The notes under the pieces are model-generated. The model was not told where the DNA came from and did not search any database. It worked only from the letters and a program-made list of their open reading frames with translations. Shown in pieces: positions 25,128-34,841 of a DNA stretch of 64,000 bases. Location: contig WYDT01000012.1 of the NCBI GenBank assembly GCA_013122435.1, forward strand, positions 124,001-188,000. Direction: 5' to 3'. The stretch's first letter is position 1. Every line of letters begins with the position of its first letter. The translations under genes were made by a program, and so were the position numbers. This DNA comes from Chloroflexi bacterium AL-N1. Lineage in GTDB: Bacteria > Chloroflexota > Chloroflexia > Chloroflexales > Roseiflexaceae.

Positions 25128-26759
25128 ATGACCAAACGAATCTTGCAGTGGTGGCAATCTGGCATTATTTACCATATTTATCCACGCAGTTTTCAGGACG
25201 GAAATGGTGATGGAATTGGCGACCTCACCGGTATTATTTCGCGACTGGACTACCTCAGTCACACTCTCGGTATAGATGCCCTTTGGCTCTCACCGATCTA
25301 TCCCTCACCCATGGCTGATTTTGGGTATGATATTGCTGATTACAGAGATGTCGATCCCATTTTCGGCGCTCTGGATACCTTTGATCTGCTCGTCAGGGAA
25401 GCCCATCAGCGCAATCTTAAGGTTATTATTGACTATGTCCCCAATCATACCTCGGATCAACATAAGTGGTTTGGTGAGTCGCGTTCCTCCCGTACTGCTG
25501 CCAAACGCAACTGGTATGTCTGGGCAGATCCACAGGAGGATGGCACACCACCTAACAACTGGCTGAGTGTCTTTGGCGGCCCAGCGTGGTCGTGGGATGC
25601 GGCCACAGAGCAGTATTATCTCCACTCATTCCTGAGTAGTATGCCAGATTTGAACTGGCGTAACCCAGCAGTACAGCACGCAATGTTTGAGGTCGTCCGC
25701 TTCTGGCTTGATCGTGGCGTCGATGGTTTACGTATCGATACAGCCCACTACATCATGAAAGACCACGCGATGCGTGACAACCCTTCCAATCAGATTGTAC
25801 ATACTACGTTTCACAAATCATTTGGCGCGTATGATACACAGCTTCATCTATACGACAAAGGTGATGCTGATGTACACAATGTGTTTCGGGATCTACGCCA
25901 TTTGCTCGACAGCTATGGTCAGGAGCAGCCTCGTATCGCACTTGGGGAAATTCATATTTTCGATGTACCGACCTGGGCCAGCTACTATGGTGAGCAGCTT
26001 GATGAGTTGCATATGCCCTGCAATTTTGGTTTGCTCAACACACCTTGGCAAGCACAGGCCATACGACAAGCCGTTGATACACTCGAAAGCACTATTCCAG
26101 CATGTGCATGGCCCAACTATGTACTGGGCAATCACGACGAGCATCGTATTGCCACACGCATTGGTGCAGCGCAGGCACGCGTAGGGATGTTGCTGCTGCT
26201 TACATTGCGCGGCACCCCAACCCTCTACTATGGTGATGAATTGGGCATGGAAAATGTGCCAATCGCACCTGAGCACGAACGCGATCCCTGGGGTATTCAT
26301 ATGCCTGGGCTGGGGTTGGGGCGTGATCCGGAACGAACGCCGATGCAGTGGGAGGCAAGTCCTCACGCTGGTTTTTGTCACGCTGAGGTTGCGCCGTGGC
26401 TGCCTGTTGCAGCCAATGCAACCACAATGAACGTTGCGACACAACTCGAAGATCCGCAGTCTTTCCTTAGCTTAACGCGCAAACTCATCGACCTACGCCG
26501 ATCCAGTCTGGCCCTGTCGGGTGGTAGTTATCGTGCCCTGGAAAGCACCTCTACCAATTGTTTTGTGTACATGCGCGAAACAGCAGATGAGCGTTGGATC
26601 GTTGCTCTCAACACGGGAACACAGGATCAGATACTCAACGTGACCTGTGCAGGAGATGCCAGTATAATCCTCTCAACCTATCTTGACCGTCAGGAGCATG
26701 TCGATCTGGCGACACTTGCCTTGCGTGGCAACGAAGGAGGTCTAATCCAATTAACGTGA
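25128..26759 (+). CDS. GH13 alpha-glucosidase / oligo-1,6-glucosidase
   Basis: A 543-residue cytoplasmic GH13 enzyme (no signal peptide). Conserved regions appear in order: DYVPNHTS at 102-109, GLRIDTAH with nucleophile Asp204, ALGEIH with acid/base Glu274, and GNHDEHR with Asp337. The opening WWQSGIIYHIYPRSFQDGNG and GDLTGI match the oligo-1,6-glucosidase/alpha-glucosidase subgroup, which cleaves alpha-1,4 or alpha-1,6 links from non-reducing ends of maltose- or isomaltose-type oligosaccharides. AAGGAACAACA precedes the ATG. The 3' end overlaps the convergent LacI gene by nine bases. Trehalose- or sucrose-converting activity cannot be excluded. Confidence 0.9.
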   Translation: MTKRILQWWQSGIIYHIYPRSFQDGNGDGIGDLTGIISRLDYLSHTLGIDALWLSPIYPSPMADFGYDIADYRDVDPIFGALDTFDLLVREAHQRNLKVIIDYVPNHTSDQHKWFGESRSSRTAAKRNWYVWADPQEDGTPPNNWLSVFGGPAWSWDAATEQYYLHSFLSSMPDLNWRNPAVQHAMFEVVRFWLDRGVDGLRIDTAHYIMKDHAMRDNPSNQIVHTTFHKSFGAYDTQLHLYDKGDADVHNVFRDLRHLLDSYGQEQPRIALGEIHIFDVPTWASYYGEQLDELHMPCNFGLLNTPWQAQAIRQAVDTLESTIPACAWPNYVLGNHDEHRIATRIGAAQARVGMLLLLTLRGTPTLYYGDELGMENVPIAPEHERDPWGIHMPGLGLGRDPERTPMQWEASPHAGFCHAEVAPWLPVAANATTMNVATQLEDPQSFLSLTRKLIDLRRSSLALSGGSYRALESTSTNCFVYMRETADERWIVALNTGTQDQILNVTCAGDASIILSTYLDRQEHVDLATLALRGNEGGLIQLT

Positions 26760-27800
26760 TGGCAGTGGTGCGCGCGCCACCGACTGTCGCTCGATGAGTT
26801 GTGTAGCGATCTCAATACGAACAGGAGTCAACGCGGGATTGCGGACACGTTCTAGAAGCCGTTGCATAGCTATCATCCCCATTTCCTCGCGCTCAATCCG
26901 CACCGTTGTGAGTGGTGGGGTAATCGAAGCGGTGATCGGCCAATCATCATAGCCAATGATCGAAACATCACCCGGGACATCAAAACCTGCCTCTTGAAGT
27001 GCATGAAGGACACCAATGGCCGTACTATCATTCGCACAAAAGACGGCCGTAAAGTGCGGGGGGTTGTGTGCAAGAAATGCTTTCATCGTCTCGTAGGCAT
27101 CCTCAGTATTCAGCGGTACATCAAGCAATAGACGTGGATCAAACTCAATACCATCGTGCTCTAAGGCTGCCCGATAGCCGGCAAATCGTCGTCGTATGGT
27201 ACTGCGTACCAGATGCGTGGCATACAAAATAGCACGATGTTGATGTTCTACTAAATGGCGGACAGCGTGGAGCGGACCATTGTAATTATCAGGTAGAACC
27301 GTATCAATACGTAAGGTAGGCTCATCAATATTGACCAGAACTGTTGGAAAACCCTCTTCCTGAAGCTGCTCAATCATGCCATGTTCATCAAACGAAAGAA
27401 AGAGCAGAGCATCCATATCATTTTGGACAATCTTTTGTCGATATGAGTCAATGTTGGCTGGTTGTCTTTCTACCAGAATATAACTGAGATGAATTCCCAC
27501 ACGACGACACTCTTTCTCAATACCACCTGCAACATCAGCGTGAAACTGATCAAATGAGTGATTGACTGTTGCAAGGCTGACGAAAAGACCCACATGTTGA
27601 ATGTACAGGGGTGTTGTGTGCTCCTGATACCCAAGTTCTGCTGCAGCAGCAAGCACACGGCGCTGTAATTCAGGACTGACACCAGCAACATTATTGAAGA
27701 CACGTGAAACAGTACTGGGGGAAACCCCTGCGTGAGAGGCTATCTCACGTTGTTGAAAGCGACGGGGAAGTATTGGTTGAGTCATGGGGTGGTTACCCAT
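26751..27800 (-). CDS. LacI-family transcriptional regulator
   Basis: A 349-residue regulator with an N-terminal LacI helix-turn-helix (QREIASHAGVSPSTVSRVFN at 17-36), hinge helix near LQRRVLAAAAELGY and a periplasmic-binding-protein-like effector domain (HVGLFVSLATVNH, DALLFLSFDEHG, ALQEAGFDVPGDVSIIGYDD). It normally represses and is released by a sugar. It is divergent from the GH88-lyase-transporter operon and convergent with the GH13 gene. The palindrome at 27969-27994 is its likely operator. AAAGGTATTTTT precedes the ATG at 27800. Confidence 0.92.
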   Translation of the reverse strand: MGNHPMTQPILPRRFQQREIASHAGVSPSTVSRVFNNVAGVSPELQRRVLAAAAELGYQEHTTPLYIQHVGLFVSLATVNHSFDQFHADVAGGIEKECRRVGIHLSYILVERQPANIDSYRQKIVQNDMDALLFLSFDEHGMIEQLQEEGFPTVLVNIDEPTLRIDTVLPDNYNGPLHAVRHLVEHQHRAILYATHLVRSTIRRRFAGYRAALEHDGIEFDPRLLLDVPLNTEDAYETMKAFLAHNPPHFTAVFCANDSTAIGVLHALQEAGFDVPGDVSIIGYDDWPITASITPPLTTVRIEREEMGMIAMQRLLERVRNPALTPVRIEIATQLIERQSVARAPLPSR

Positions 27801-27837
27801 AAAAATACCTTTGAAATTCAATTTCAGTACATGCTCA

Positions 27838-27866
27838 AGTATAGTGTTAAGAGCATAAAAAGTCAA
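27838..27866 (-). promoter_or_regulatory. promoter of the 26751-27800 LacI gene
   Basis: On the minus strand TTGACT (27861-27866) and TATACT (27838-27843) are 17 bases apart, 38 bases upstream of the LacI start codon. Confidence 0.75.
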
Positions 27867-27961
27867 TCTTACAGGTCTTTCATCCTTTACAGAGAACCTC
27901 AAAAAGGTATCGTATTAATACCAGCTCTTGCTTGATTACAAGGCAGTTGTGAAATTCATGA

Positions 27962-27994
27962 TTGACATTTGCAATTTTTGTAATAGAATTGCAA
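27962..27994 (+). promoter_or_regulatory. promoter plus palindromic operator of the uronate-polysaccharide operon
   Basis: TTGACA (27962-27967) and TAGAAT (27984-27989) are 16 bases apart. A perfect inverted repeat TTGCAATT / AATTGCAA with 10 bases between arms (27969-27994) covers the spacer and -10, so a bound repressor would block polymerase. A third ATTGC follows at 27999. The adjacent divergent LacI protein is the obvious candidate, though LacI sites usually have a tighter centre. Confidence 0.65.
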
Positions 27995-28044
27995 TAAAAT
28001 TGCTATAAGAAATTAAATTTCCACACCAATGAAAGACCCGCACC

Positions 28045-29208
28045 ATGCTTGAAAACATCAATCAGGCCAGAACCATGTCGATCGTAGATGAAGCGCTCAC
28101 GCAGGCGATCAGGACCATCCAATCGACTGTGCCACGCATGGGGCGGGATCGACCGAGTATTGGTCGGGCAGATGGCAGCTATGAACGCTGTCACGCTTCC
28201 CACTGGGTAGATGGCTTTTGGAGCGGGCAACTCTGGCTCGCCTATGCAGCCACTAATAAAACGTTTTTTCTTGACGCCGCACGCCAACAACGCCCCTACT
28301 TTATAGATCGTCTTAACCGCACTGCAACACTCGACCATGATATGGGTTTTCTCTACTCACTCTCAGTCGTTGCCGATTACATCATGACTGGTGATCACAT
28401 AGCCCGTGACTTGGGACTACAGGCAGCCACCATACTGGCCCAACGCTTTAATCCGGCTGGAAAGTTTATTCGCGCCTGGAATGACTGGGACGGTGAATCA
28501 GAAGATTTTCGTCAGCGTAAACATGGAAAAATTATTATCGACTGTATGGAGAATCTGGCACTCTTGTTTTGGGCCGCTCGCGAAACTGACGACCCACAGT
28601 TAAGCCACATCGCCACTGCACACGCCACAACTACCGCACATTACATCGTACGTGCCGATGGGTCGACCTACCACACCTACGAATTTGACCCAACAACTGG
28701 TACACCACAGGGTGGTTTTACCTTTCAGGGCTATGCAGATAAGTCGTGTTGGAGTCGTGGGCAGTCATGGGCCATTCATGGGTTTGCCCAAACCTATCAA
28801 TACACACATGAGCCATTGTTTCTCGACGTAGCACAACGAACTGCTGATTACGCCATCTTGCATCTGCCAGAAGATGGTGTTGCTTATTGGGATTATGATC
28901 TCCCAGCAGATGAACCCCGCTATCGGGATAGCTCTGCAGCCGCCATCATGGCAGCAGGTCTCTTATTACTTGCAGACAATCTGGAAGAGCGCCTCAAGGC
29001 CGATTACTATCGTGCTGTCGCACTACATATACTACATAACCTGACGCAACAGTACACAACCGCACACCTACCTTACACTGAAGGCTTACTCCTCCATGGA
29101 GCAGCCTATGTTCGTAAAGGACAAACAGACTCAATGCTCACGTGGGGGGATTACTTTTATCTGGAAGCACTCATGCGTGCACGCGGACACACTCGGTTCT
29201 TTTGGTGA
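28045..29208 (+). CDS. GH88/GH105-like unsaturated uronyl hydrolase
   Basis: A 387-residue cytoplasmic (alpha/alpha)6-barrel hydrolase. The two catalytic-type aspartates of the GH88 family appear in TLDHDMGFLYSL and IIIDCMENLALLFWA. HASHWVDGFWSGQLWLAY, CWSRGQSWAIHGFA and YRDSSAAAIMAAGLL are also family landmarks. Such enzymes remove the 4,5-unsaturated uronic acid left by polysaccharide lyases on imported oligosaccharides, by hydrating the double bond. The next gene encodes a lyase and the three after that an importer, so the pathway is internally consistent. An internal ATG at 28075 is an alternative start. Confidence 0.9.
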   Translation: MLENINQARTMSIVDEALTQAIRTIQSTVPRMGRDRPSIGRADGSYERCHASHWVDGFWSGQLWLAYAATNKTFFLDAARQQRPYFIDRLNRTATLDHDMGFLYSLSVVADYIMTGDHIARDLGLQAATILAQRFNPAGKFIRAWNDWDGESEDFRQRKHGKIIIDCMENLALLFWAARETDDPQLSHIATAHATTTAHYIVRADGSTYHTYEFDPTTGTPQGGFTFQGYADKSCWSRGQSWAIHGFAQTYQYTHEPLFLDVAQRTADYAILHLPEDGVAYWDYDLPADEPRYRDSSAAAIMAAGLLLLADNLEERLKADYYRAVALHILHNLTQQYTTAHLPYTEGLLLHGAAYVRKGQTDSMLTWGDYFYLEALMRARGHTRFFW

Positions 29209-29280
29209 ACGTGTACGATGCTGTAATACATACATTTACCATGCTGACATTATTGTTTTGCATCCAAAGGTGGAGGCTTT

Positions 29281-32200
29281 ATGCAGATACATTCCTACCA
29301 ACGACCAGCGATCCGGTCGACCTCGCCACGATTTTTTTTATTGCGTCTTCTCTCGTTTATCTGCTTTGTCATAGCTTTAATTGGCATACCAGGTAGCCCA
29401 TCACTGCCATCGGCTCACGCAGAGGCTATGCCCATCACGGCGCAGTTGAATGGAACACATCCACGTTTGCTGGCCACACAGTCCGATTTCGACCGTCTTC
29501 GATCAGAATTGGCCAGCGAGCCCTATCAATCCTGGTATCAGGAACTTACACAGAAGGCGCAACCTGTGCTGACAGCCCCACCATCAACCTATGCAAAAAA
29601 CCCCAATCTTTTGCCAACCAGCCGTACGGTGTTGTCCCGAGTGCTACTGCTGGCCATGCTTTACCAACTCGATGGAGATACCGTCTACGTAAATCGGGCA
29701 TGGCAAGAATTGGAAACCGCTGCGAATTTCTCCGACTGGAATCCCGACCATTTTCTTGACACTGCCGAGATGACCTATGCCTTCGCCATTGGCTATGATT
29801 GGATGTACAATGCGTGGACTGAAACGCAACGTAACACACTACGTACAGCCATCCTCACTAAAGGACTTAATCCCGGTATCGAAGCTTATCGTGGCACGGC
29901 AACACCACCAACCTATGACCGACAGGGGTGGGTAGATTCAACTAACAACTGGAATTTTGTGTGCAACGGTGGGTTAAGTCTGGGTGCCTTGGCCATCGGC
30001 GATGTCCCTGAAGGCCGGGCTGCCGCCGAAGAAGTATTACGCGAAGGTATCGAACGCCTGCCCAATGCTTTAGAGCGTTTTGCGCCTGATGGAGCGTGGG
30101 ACGAAGGCGTGTCTTACTGGGGGTATGCGACCACGTACCTCACGGCACATCTCTCCGCACTGCAAACAGCACTCGGGAACGATTATGGGCTTTCACAGTC
30201 TCCCGGCCTATCCGACACCGGTTTGCTGCCAATTGCTCTGACTGGTTCATTCAATCAATCCTTCAACTTTGGCGATGCAGAGTCATCAGAACCAACCTCA
30301 ATGCCGCAACTTTTCTGGCTTGATACACAGTATGATCGGCCCGAATATGTCTGGTGGCGCAAACAACGTACTGGCGATAATGTGCAGCCAAATGATCTAT
30401 TATGGTACACACCAAACAACTACGCCGGGCCACGGGCAATCAACTTCCCGCAAGAACAATACTTTCGCAATGCTGAAATTGCCACGATGCGGAGCGCATG
30501 GGAAGATCCAAAGGCACTCTATGTCGCTCTCAAAGGCAGTAGTGGGAATCCCGATCAAAGCCATGCGGATCTTGATGCAGGAACCTTCGTGTTTGATGCT
30601 CTGGGAGTGCGCTGGGCCGATGAAATGGGGCTCGACAATTATGGTCTTCCCGGCTACTTTAGCTATGGGCCCAATGGTCAACGCTGGACATACTATCGTA
30701 AACGGGCCGAAGGACAAAACACTTTCGTTATCAATCCGGATACCACTCAGGACCAGAACATCGCGGTATCGCACATAACATCACAGGATTCGTCACCACT
30801 GGCGGCGTACACCATTACCGATCTTACACCTGCTTACGAGGGGCGTGCGACTCAGGCACAACGTGGTATCAAGCTGTTTAATCATCGACGACACATGCTT
30901 GTGCAAGATGAGATTCAAATAGATAATTCTGCTGATGGTTGGTGGTTTATGCATACCCGAGCACGCGTTCAGGTCAGCGATGATGGGCAATCGGCGATGT
31001 TGTATAGCGGGGAACAACGAATGTGGGTGCGTATCCTCTCCCCGGCAGAAGCAACATTACGCGTTCTTGACCCCAAACCACTGCCCTCTTCACCTGACCC
31101 GGCAGGACAGGCACAAAATACTGGACGTAAACTGGCTATCAAACTCACAGATACCACTGACACACGTATAGCCGTATTATTTGTACCACTCCGCAGTTGG
31201 GAAAGCCCACCGGACACATTGCCAGAGATAACACCGCTGGCCGATTGGCAGGTGCCTGCCAATCCACCTGTGCTTGCCAACATACATATAGACGAAGTAC
31301 CACTGACGAATTTTGCACCATCAGTCTTTACCTATGACACGCTGCTCCCTGTCGGTACAACACAAGTTCCAACCGTCAGCGCAACACCTGGTGAAGAGTC
31401 AACAGATGTGCAGATACAGCAAGCCACCACATTGCCCGGTACAACCAGCATGATGGTAACAGCAAGCGACGGAACTAGCACGCGCTACCTGCTCCACTTT
31501 GATGTCGCCAAACCACTTCTTACCCCCATAGCAGTGACTGAGGTCATAGCGAGCACTACTGATGCTGACAATATACCATCCAACACGCTAGACGATAATC
31601 TCGACACACGCTGGTCATCCGAAGGAACAGGCGAATGGATTCGCTACGATCTTGGTTCGATCAAACAGGTGCAAAGTGTTGCGATGGCTTGGTTCCGAGG
31701 AGACCAGAGACAGTCCTTCTTCGACATCCAAATCTCAGATGATGCGACTAACTGGGCCACCGTCTTTAGTGGCGCGACCAGTGGTGAAACCAATGAGCAG
31801 GAGTTCTATTCCATCGGCGATGTGCCTACACGTTATATACGCATTGTCGGGCAGGGCAACACCCAGAATCCGTTTAACAGCATCACAGAAGTGGATATTT
31901 ACAATCAGTATGATGCCCCGACACCCCTTCCAGCTACACTGCAGGATGTTACCATTGAGGCAGCGTCGCCCTCAATGCCAGTCGGAGGGGAAACGCAACT
32001 AACCGTTGCTGCAACTTTGAGTAATAGGAGTCCTGTTGATTTAAGCCAGACGACCATTCACTACGAAAGCAACGATACTGCTGTAGGACAAGTAAGTCCT
32101 ACAGGTGAGCTTAGAGCAATCGGTGAAGGCAGTGCAAAGATCACGGCGTGGGTGGAACTCGATAACTATCTCGACTATGCCAGCATGACTATCACCGTCA

Positions 32201-33012
32201 CTGATCCATACACAAGTCGCTTGATGCCTAGTGCTGATGCAACAGTGCGCGACGGGAGCTTTGCTGATACAAACTATGGGAACGACACTGGTTTAACCAT
32301 CAAAACCTCACCAGATAGTGGTTTTACACGCGAAGTCCACATACAATTCGACATCAGTACCGTCGATCAAGAGGTTGAGTCCGCCACGCTTTACATGTAT
32401 GGCTCTGTACAGGACAGTCGTGGTACAGACACAATTTTGAGCATCGCCGGAACAGATGATGATTGGTCTGAAGATGAGGTTACTTGGAACAACCGACCAA
32501 ATGTCGGGGCAGAACTAACCACGCTTCCCGTGAATGCGGTTGGTCAATTCTGGGCAATTGATATCACCGATTATGTGAAACAACAACGAAACAACGACCA
32601 GACCGTAAGTATGGTGGTCCGCGAAGTGTCAGGCGGTATTGGACTCGCATTTCAGGCGACCAGTCTTGAGAGTACCGACAATCAATCGTACTTATTGATC
32701 AAAACCGCACCACCACAACAGACAGTGCGGCCGCTCCTTGAATGTGTACAACCCCAACAGGATGGTAGTTACACCGCATATTTTGGATACCGCAATGATA
32801 ACCATACAGCAACAGACATCCCAATCGGTAAACACAATCGATTTTCACCAGAACCACAAGAGCGTGGACAACCGACAGCCTTTCAGCCAGGACGCACCGC
32901 ATATTATCCAGATGCGGCCTTTCAGGTCGTATTTGATGGCAGTCCACTCGTCTGGACCCTTAATGGGCGAACAGTAACTGCATCTAACAACCCAGCGCAA
33001 GTCTGTTCATAA
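29281..33012 (+). CDS. secreted multidomain heparinase-II/III-like polysaccharide lyase
   Basis: A 1243-residue secreted protein with a long signal peptide (RFFLLRLLSFICFVIALIG, then SAHA). Residues 45-360 form an alpha-toroid (HPRLLATQSDFDRLRSEL, STNNWNFVCNGGLSLGALAI, ERFAPDGAWDEGVSYWGY), followed by the heparinase II/III beta-sandwich (PDQSHADLDAGTFVFDALGV with the conserved His-Asp). The C-terminal half adds a cadherin-like sandwich near 665-745, an F5/8-type discoidin module (SSEGTGEWIRYDLGSIKQVQ), a Big-2-like domain near 880-970 and a DNRLRE-like domain (DATVRDGSFADTNYGNDTG). It cleaves an acidic uronate-containing glycan by beta-elimination; which one is not readable. It is downstream of the GH88-like gene in one operon. 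Confidence 0.82.
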   Translation: MQIHSYQRPAIRSTSPRFFLLRLLSFICFVIALIGIPGSPSLPSAHAEAMPITAQLNGTHPRLLATQSDFDRLRSELASEPYQSWYQELTQKAQPVLTAPPSTYAKNPNLLPTSRTVLSRVLLLAMLYQLDGDTVYVNRAWQELETAANFSDWNPDHFLDTAEMTYAFAIGYDWMYNAWTETQRNTLRTAILTKGLNPGIEAYRGTATPPTYDRQGWVDSTNNWNFVCNGGLSLGALAIGDVPEGRAAAEEVLREGIERLPNALERFAPDGAWDEGVSYWGYATTYLTAHLSALQTALGNDYGLSQSPGLSDTGLLPIALTGSFNQSFNFGDAESSEPTSMPQLFWLDTQYDRPEYVWWRKQRTGDNVQPNDLLWYTPNNYAGPRAINFPQEQYFRNAEIATMRSAWEDPKALYVALKGSSGNPDQSHADLDAGTFVFDALGVRWADEMGLDNYGLPGYFSYGPNGQRWTYYRKRAEGQNTFVINPDTTQDQNIAVSHITSQDSSPLAAYTITDLTPAYEGRATQAQRGIKLFNHRRHMLVQDEIQIDNSADGWWFMHTRARVQVSDDGQSAMLYSGEQRMWVRILSPAEATLRVLDPKPLPSSPDPAGQAQNTGRKLAIKLTDTTDTRIAVLFVPLRSWESPPDTLPEITPLADWQVPANPPVLANIHIDEVPLTNFAPSVFTYDTLLPVGTTQVPTVSATPGEESTDVQIQQATTLPGTTSMMVTASDGTSTRYLLHFDVAKPLLTPIAVTEVIASTTDADNIPSNTLDDNLDTRWSSEGTGEWIRYDLGSIKQVQSVAMAWFRGDQRQSFFDIQISDDATNWATVFSGATSGETNEQEFYSIGDVPTRYIRIVGQGNTQNPFNSITEVDIYNQYDAPTPLPATLQDVTIEAASPSMPVGGETQLTVAATLSNRSPVDLSQTTIHYESNDTAVGQVSPTGELRAIGEGSAKITAWVELDNYLDYASMTITVTDPYTSRLMPSADATVRDGSFADTNYGNDTGLTIKTSPDSGFTREVHIQFDISTVDQEVESATLYMYGSVQDSRGTDTILSIAGTDDDWSEDEVTWNNRPNVGAELTTLPVNAVGQFWAIDITDYVKQQRNNDQTVSMVVREVSGGIGLAFQATSLESTDNQSYLLIKTAPPQQTVRPLLECVQPQQDGSYTAYFGYRNDNHTATDIPIGKHNRFSPEPQERGQPTAFQPGRTAYYPDAAFQVVFDGSPLVWTLNGRTVTASNNPAQVCS

Positions 33013-33068
33013 CATTAACAACTATTTGTCGCTTGTGAGTATTGACAATCGGAACAAAGGAGTGTCCT

Positions 33069-34757
33069 ATGGACCAGCAGAAACGGATCAGTCGGCGGCG
33101 TTTTCTTTCAGGTGCGGTATATGGCGGGGGGGGCACACTTCTTGCAGCATGTGGCGCAACACCAGAAGCGAACGATACCACAACTAACACAACAACAGAG
33201 ACAGAGGGACGTGCTACAGCAACAGAAGTTTCGGCACCTGGCACAACTAGTGGTCTCACACTTACCTATTGGGTCCCAATGGAACCAAATGTGGCAGCAT
33301 CACTGCAAAACTACAGTGATATGACATGTTACAAAGAGTTAGCAAAACGCACAGACATCAGTCTGGATTTTCAACATCCTTCAACGAACCAGTCAGGTCA
33401 GCTTCAGGAGCAATTTAACTTAATGATTGCTTCGGGCAGCTATCCCGATGTCATTGAGGCATTCTGGTTGAATGATTACAACGGTGGACCAGTCAAGGCT
33501 ATCGAAGACAATGTCATTTTGCGTCTTAATGATCTGATTGAGCAGCACGCACCAAATCTAACAAAGGTGCTCAATGACAATCCAGAATGGCGCAAACAGG
33601 TTGTGACCGATAACGGTGACATCTACTGTTTCCCCTTCCTGCGCGGCGACCGTACCTTGTTGACTTTTGCCGGACCGACCATACGTCAGGACTGGCTTAC
33701 CACTCTAGGTCTCGTAAGTCCCAAAACAATTGATGAGTGGGATACCGTTCTGACTGCATTCAAAGATCAGGACCCGAATGGTAACAGCCAAGCAGATGAA
33801 TTTCCCTTTACCTCGTGGTTATTTGGGTCACCACGTGCCGGATTTGATCGTACCCACGCATTCGTGGGGGCCTGGGGCATCACCACGGGGTTTTATCAGG
33901 TTGATGGTGCTATACAATATGGCCCGATGAAACCAGAATTTCGAGAATTTCTCACGGTCATGACTGATTGGTATAACCGTAAATTGCTCGATCCAGATAC
34001 CTTCTCTATGGATCAGAACCTCATGGATGCCAAAGTGACTGGTGGCACACTTGGTGCTGCAGTGATGGCACTCGGTGGCGGTATCGGTAAATACACATCA
34101 CTGATGGAAGAAACCGATGCTGCTTTCAACCTGCAAGCACTCCCGTACCCGGTGCTGAATGCCAGCGATAGTCCGATTCTTGGACAGCGTGACAGCCATT
34201 TTACCGGCCTCTACTGTGCTGCTATCACAACATCCAATCAAAATCCTGAAGAAACGGTGAAGTTATTGGACTATGCGTATGGGGAAGAGGGGCATCTCCT
34301 CTTCAATTTTGGTGTTGCAGGTGAAACCTACACTATGGAAAACGGTAAACCGATCTACACTGATGAAATTATGAACAATCCGGACGACCTGCCCATTGCT
34401 CAGGCACTGGGCAAACATGTCCGATCTAGTTTCGGCGGCCCATTCGTACAAGCGAAAGGCTATGGTGAGCAATACTTCCAATTGCCCCAGCAACAGGAGG
34501 GTTTGGAGGTCTGGTCTGCGCCCAGCAATGAGCGTCTGCTACCGCCTTTAACGCCAACAGCCGAGGAAGCACGCCGTATTGGTCGCATTGAAGGAGAAAT
34601 CAATACCCGTTTCGATGAAGTCTTTAGTAAGATTCTTACAGGGGCGGAACCACTTGAAACCTGGGATACGTTTCAGCAAGAACTGCAACAACTTGGTATC
34701 GAAGAAGCCATTGAGATACAGCAAGCTGCCCTGGGTCGCTACAACCAGCGCACATAA
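33069..34757 (+). CDS. LplA/YtcQ-type solute-binding lipoprotein of an ABC importer
   Basis: A 562-residue extracellular family-1 binding protein with a twin-arginine-like lipoprotein signal (SRRRFLSGAVYGGGGTLLAAC, lipobox LAAC). The domain TLTYWVPMEPNVAASL, the repeated calcium-site-like DQDPNGNSQADEFPF and the length above 500 are typical of the LplA/YtcQ oligosaccharide binders. The two following genes are the matching permeases. GGAGTGTCCT before the ATG at 33069 decides the start. Likely cargo is unsaturated oligosaccharide from the upstream lyase. Confidence 0.88.
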   Translation: MDQQKRISRRRFLSGAVYGGGGTLLAACGATPEANDTTTNTTTETEGRATATEVSAPGTTSGLTLTYWVPMEPNVAASLQNYSDMTCYKELAKRTDISLDFQHPSTNQSGQLQEQFNLMIASGSYPDVIEAFWLNDYNGGPVKAIEDNVILRLNDLIEQHAPNLTKVLNDNPEWRKQVVTDNGDIYCFPFLRGDRTLLTFAGPTIRQDWLTTLGLVSPKTIDEWDTVLTAFKDQDPNGNSQADEFPFTSWLFGSPRAGFDRTHAFVGAWGITTGFYQVDGAIQYGPMKPEFREFLTVMTDWYNRKLLDPDTFSMDQNLMDAKVTGGTLGAAVMALGGGIGKYTSLMEETDAAFNLQALPYPVLNASDSPILGQRDSHFTGLYCAAITTSNQNPEETVKLLDYAYGEEGHLLFNFGVAGETYTMENGKPIYTDEIMNNPDDLPIAQALGKHVRSSFGGPFVQAKGYGEQYFQLPQQQEGLEVWSAPSNERLLPPLTPTAEEARRIGRIEGEINTRFDEVFSKILTGAEPLETWDTFQQELQQLGIEEAIEIQQAALGRYNQRT

Positions 34758-34841
34758 TGTACGAAGCATACCCTTTAGAGCAAGACGTGCAGAAATAGAA
34801 AGACAGACAGATGGCCTTAGCTACTTGTCTGATATAGTACT

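Noticed and set aside
24825..25262. 145-residue minus-strand frame overlapping the GH13 start
   Set aside because: It overlaps the GH13 coding start and the consensus minus-strand promoter, and shows no domain or ribosome site.
28045..29208. GH105 rhamnogalacturonyl hydrolase as a firm call
   Set aside because: The aspartate context fits GH88 slightly better, and no pectin-specific genes are nearby, so only the broader call was kept.
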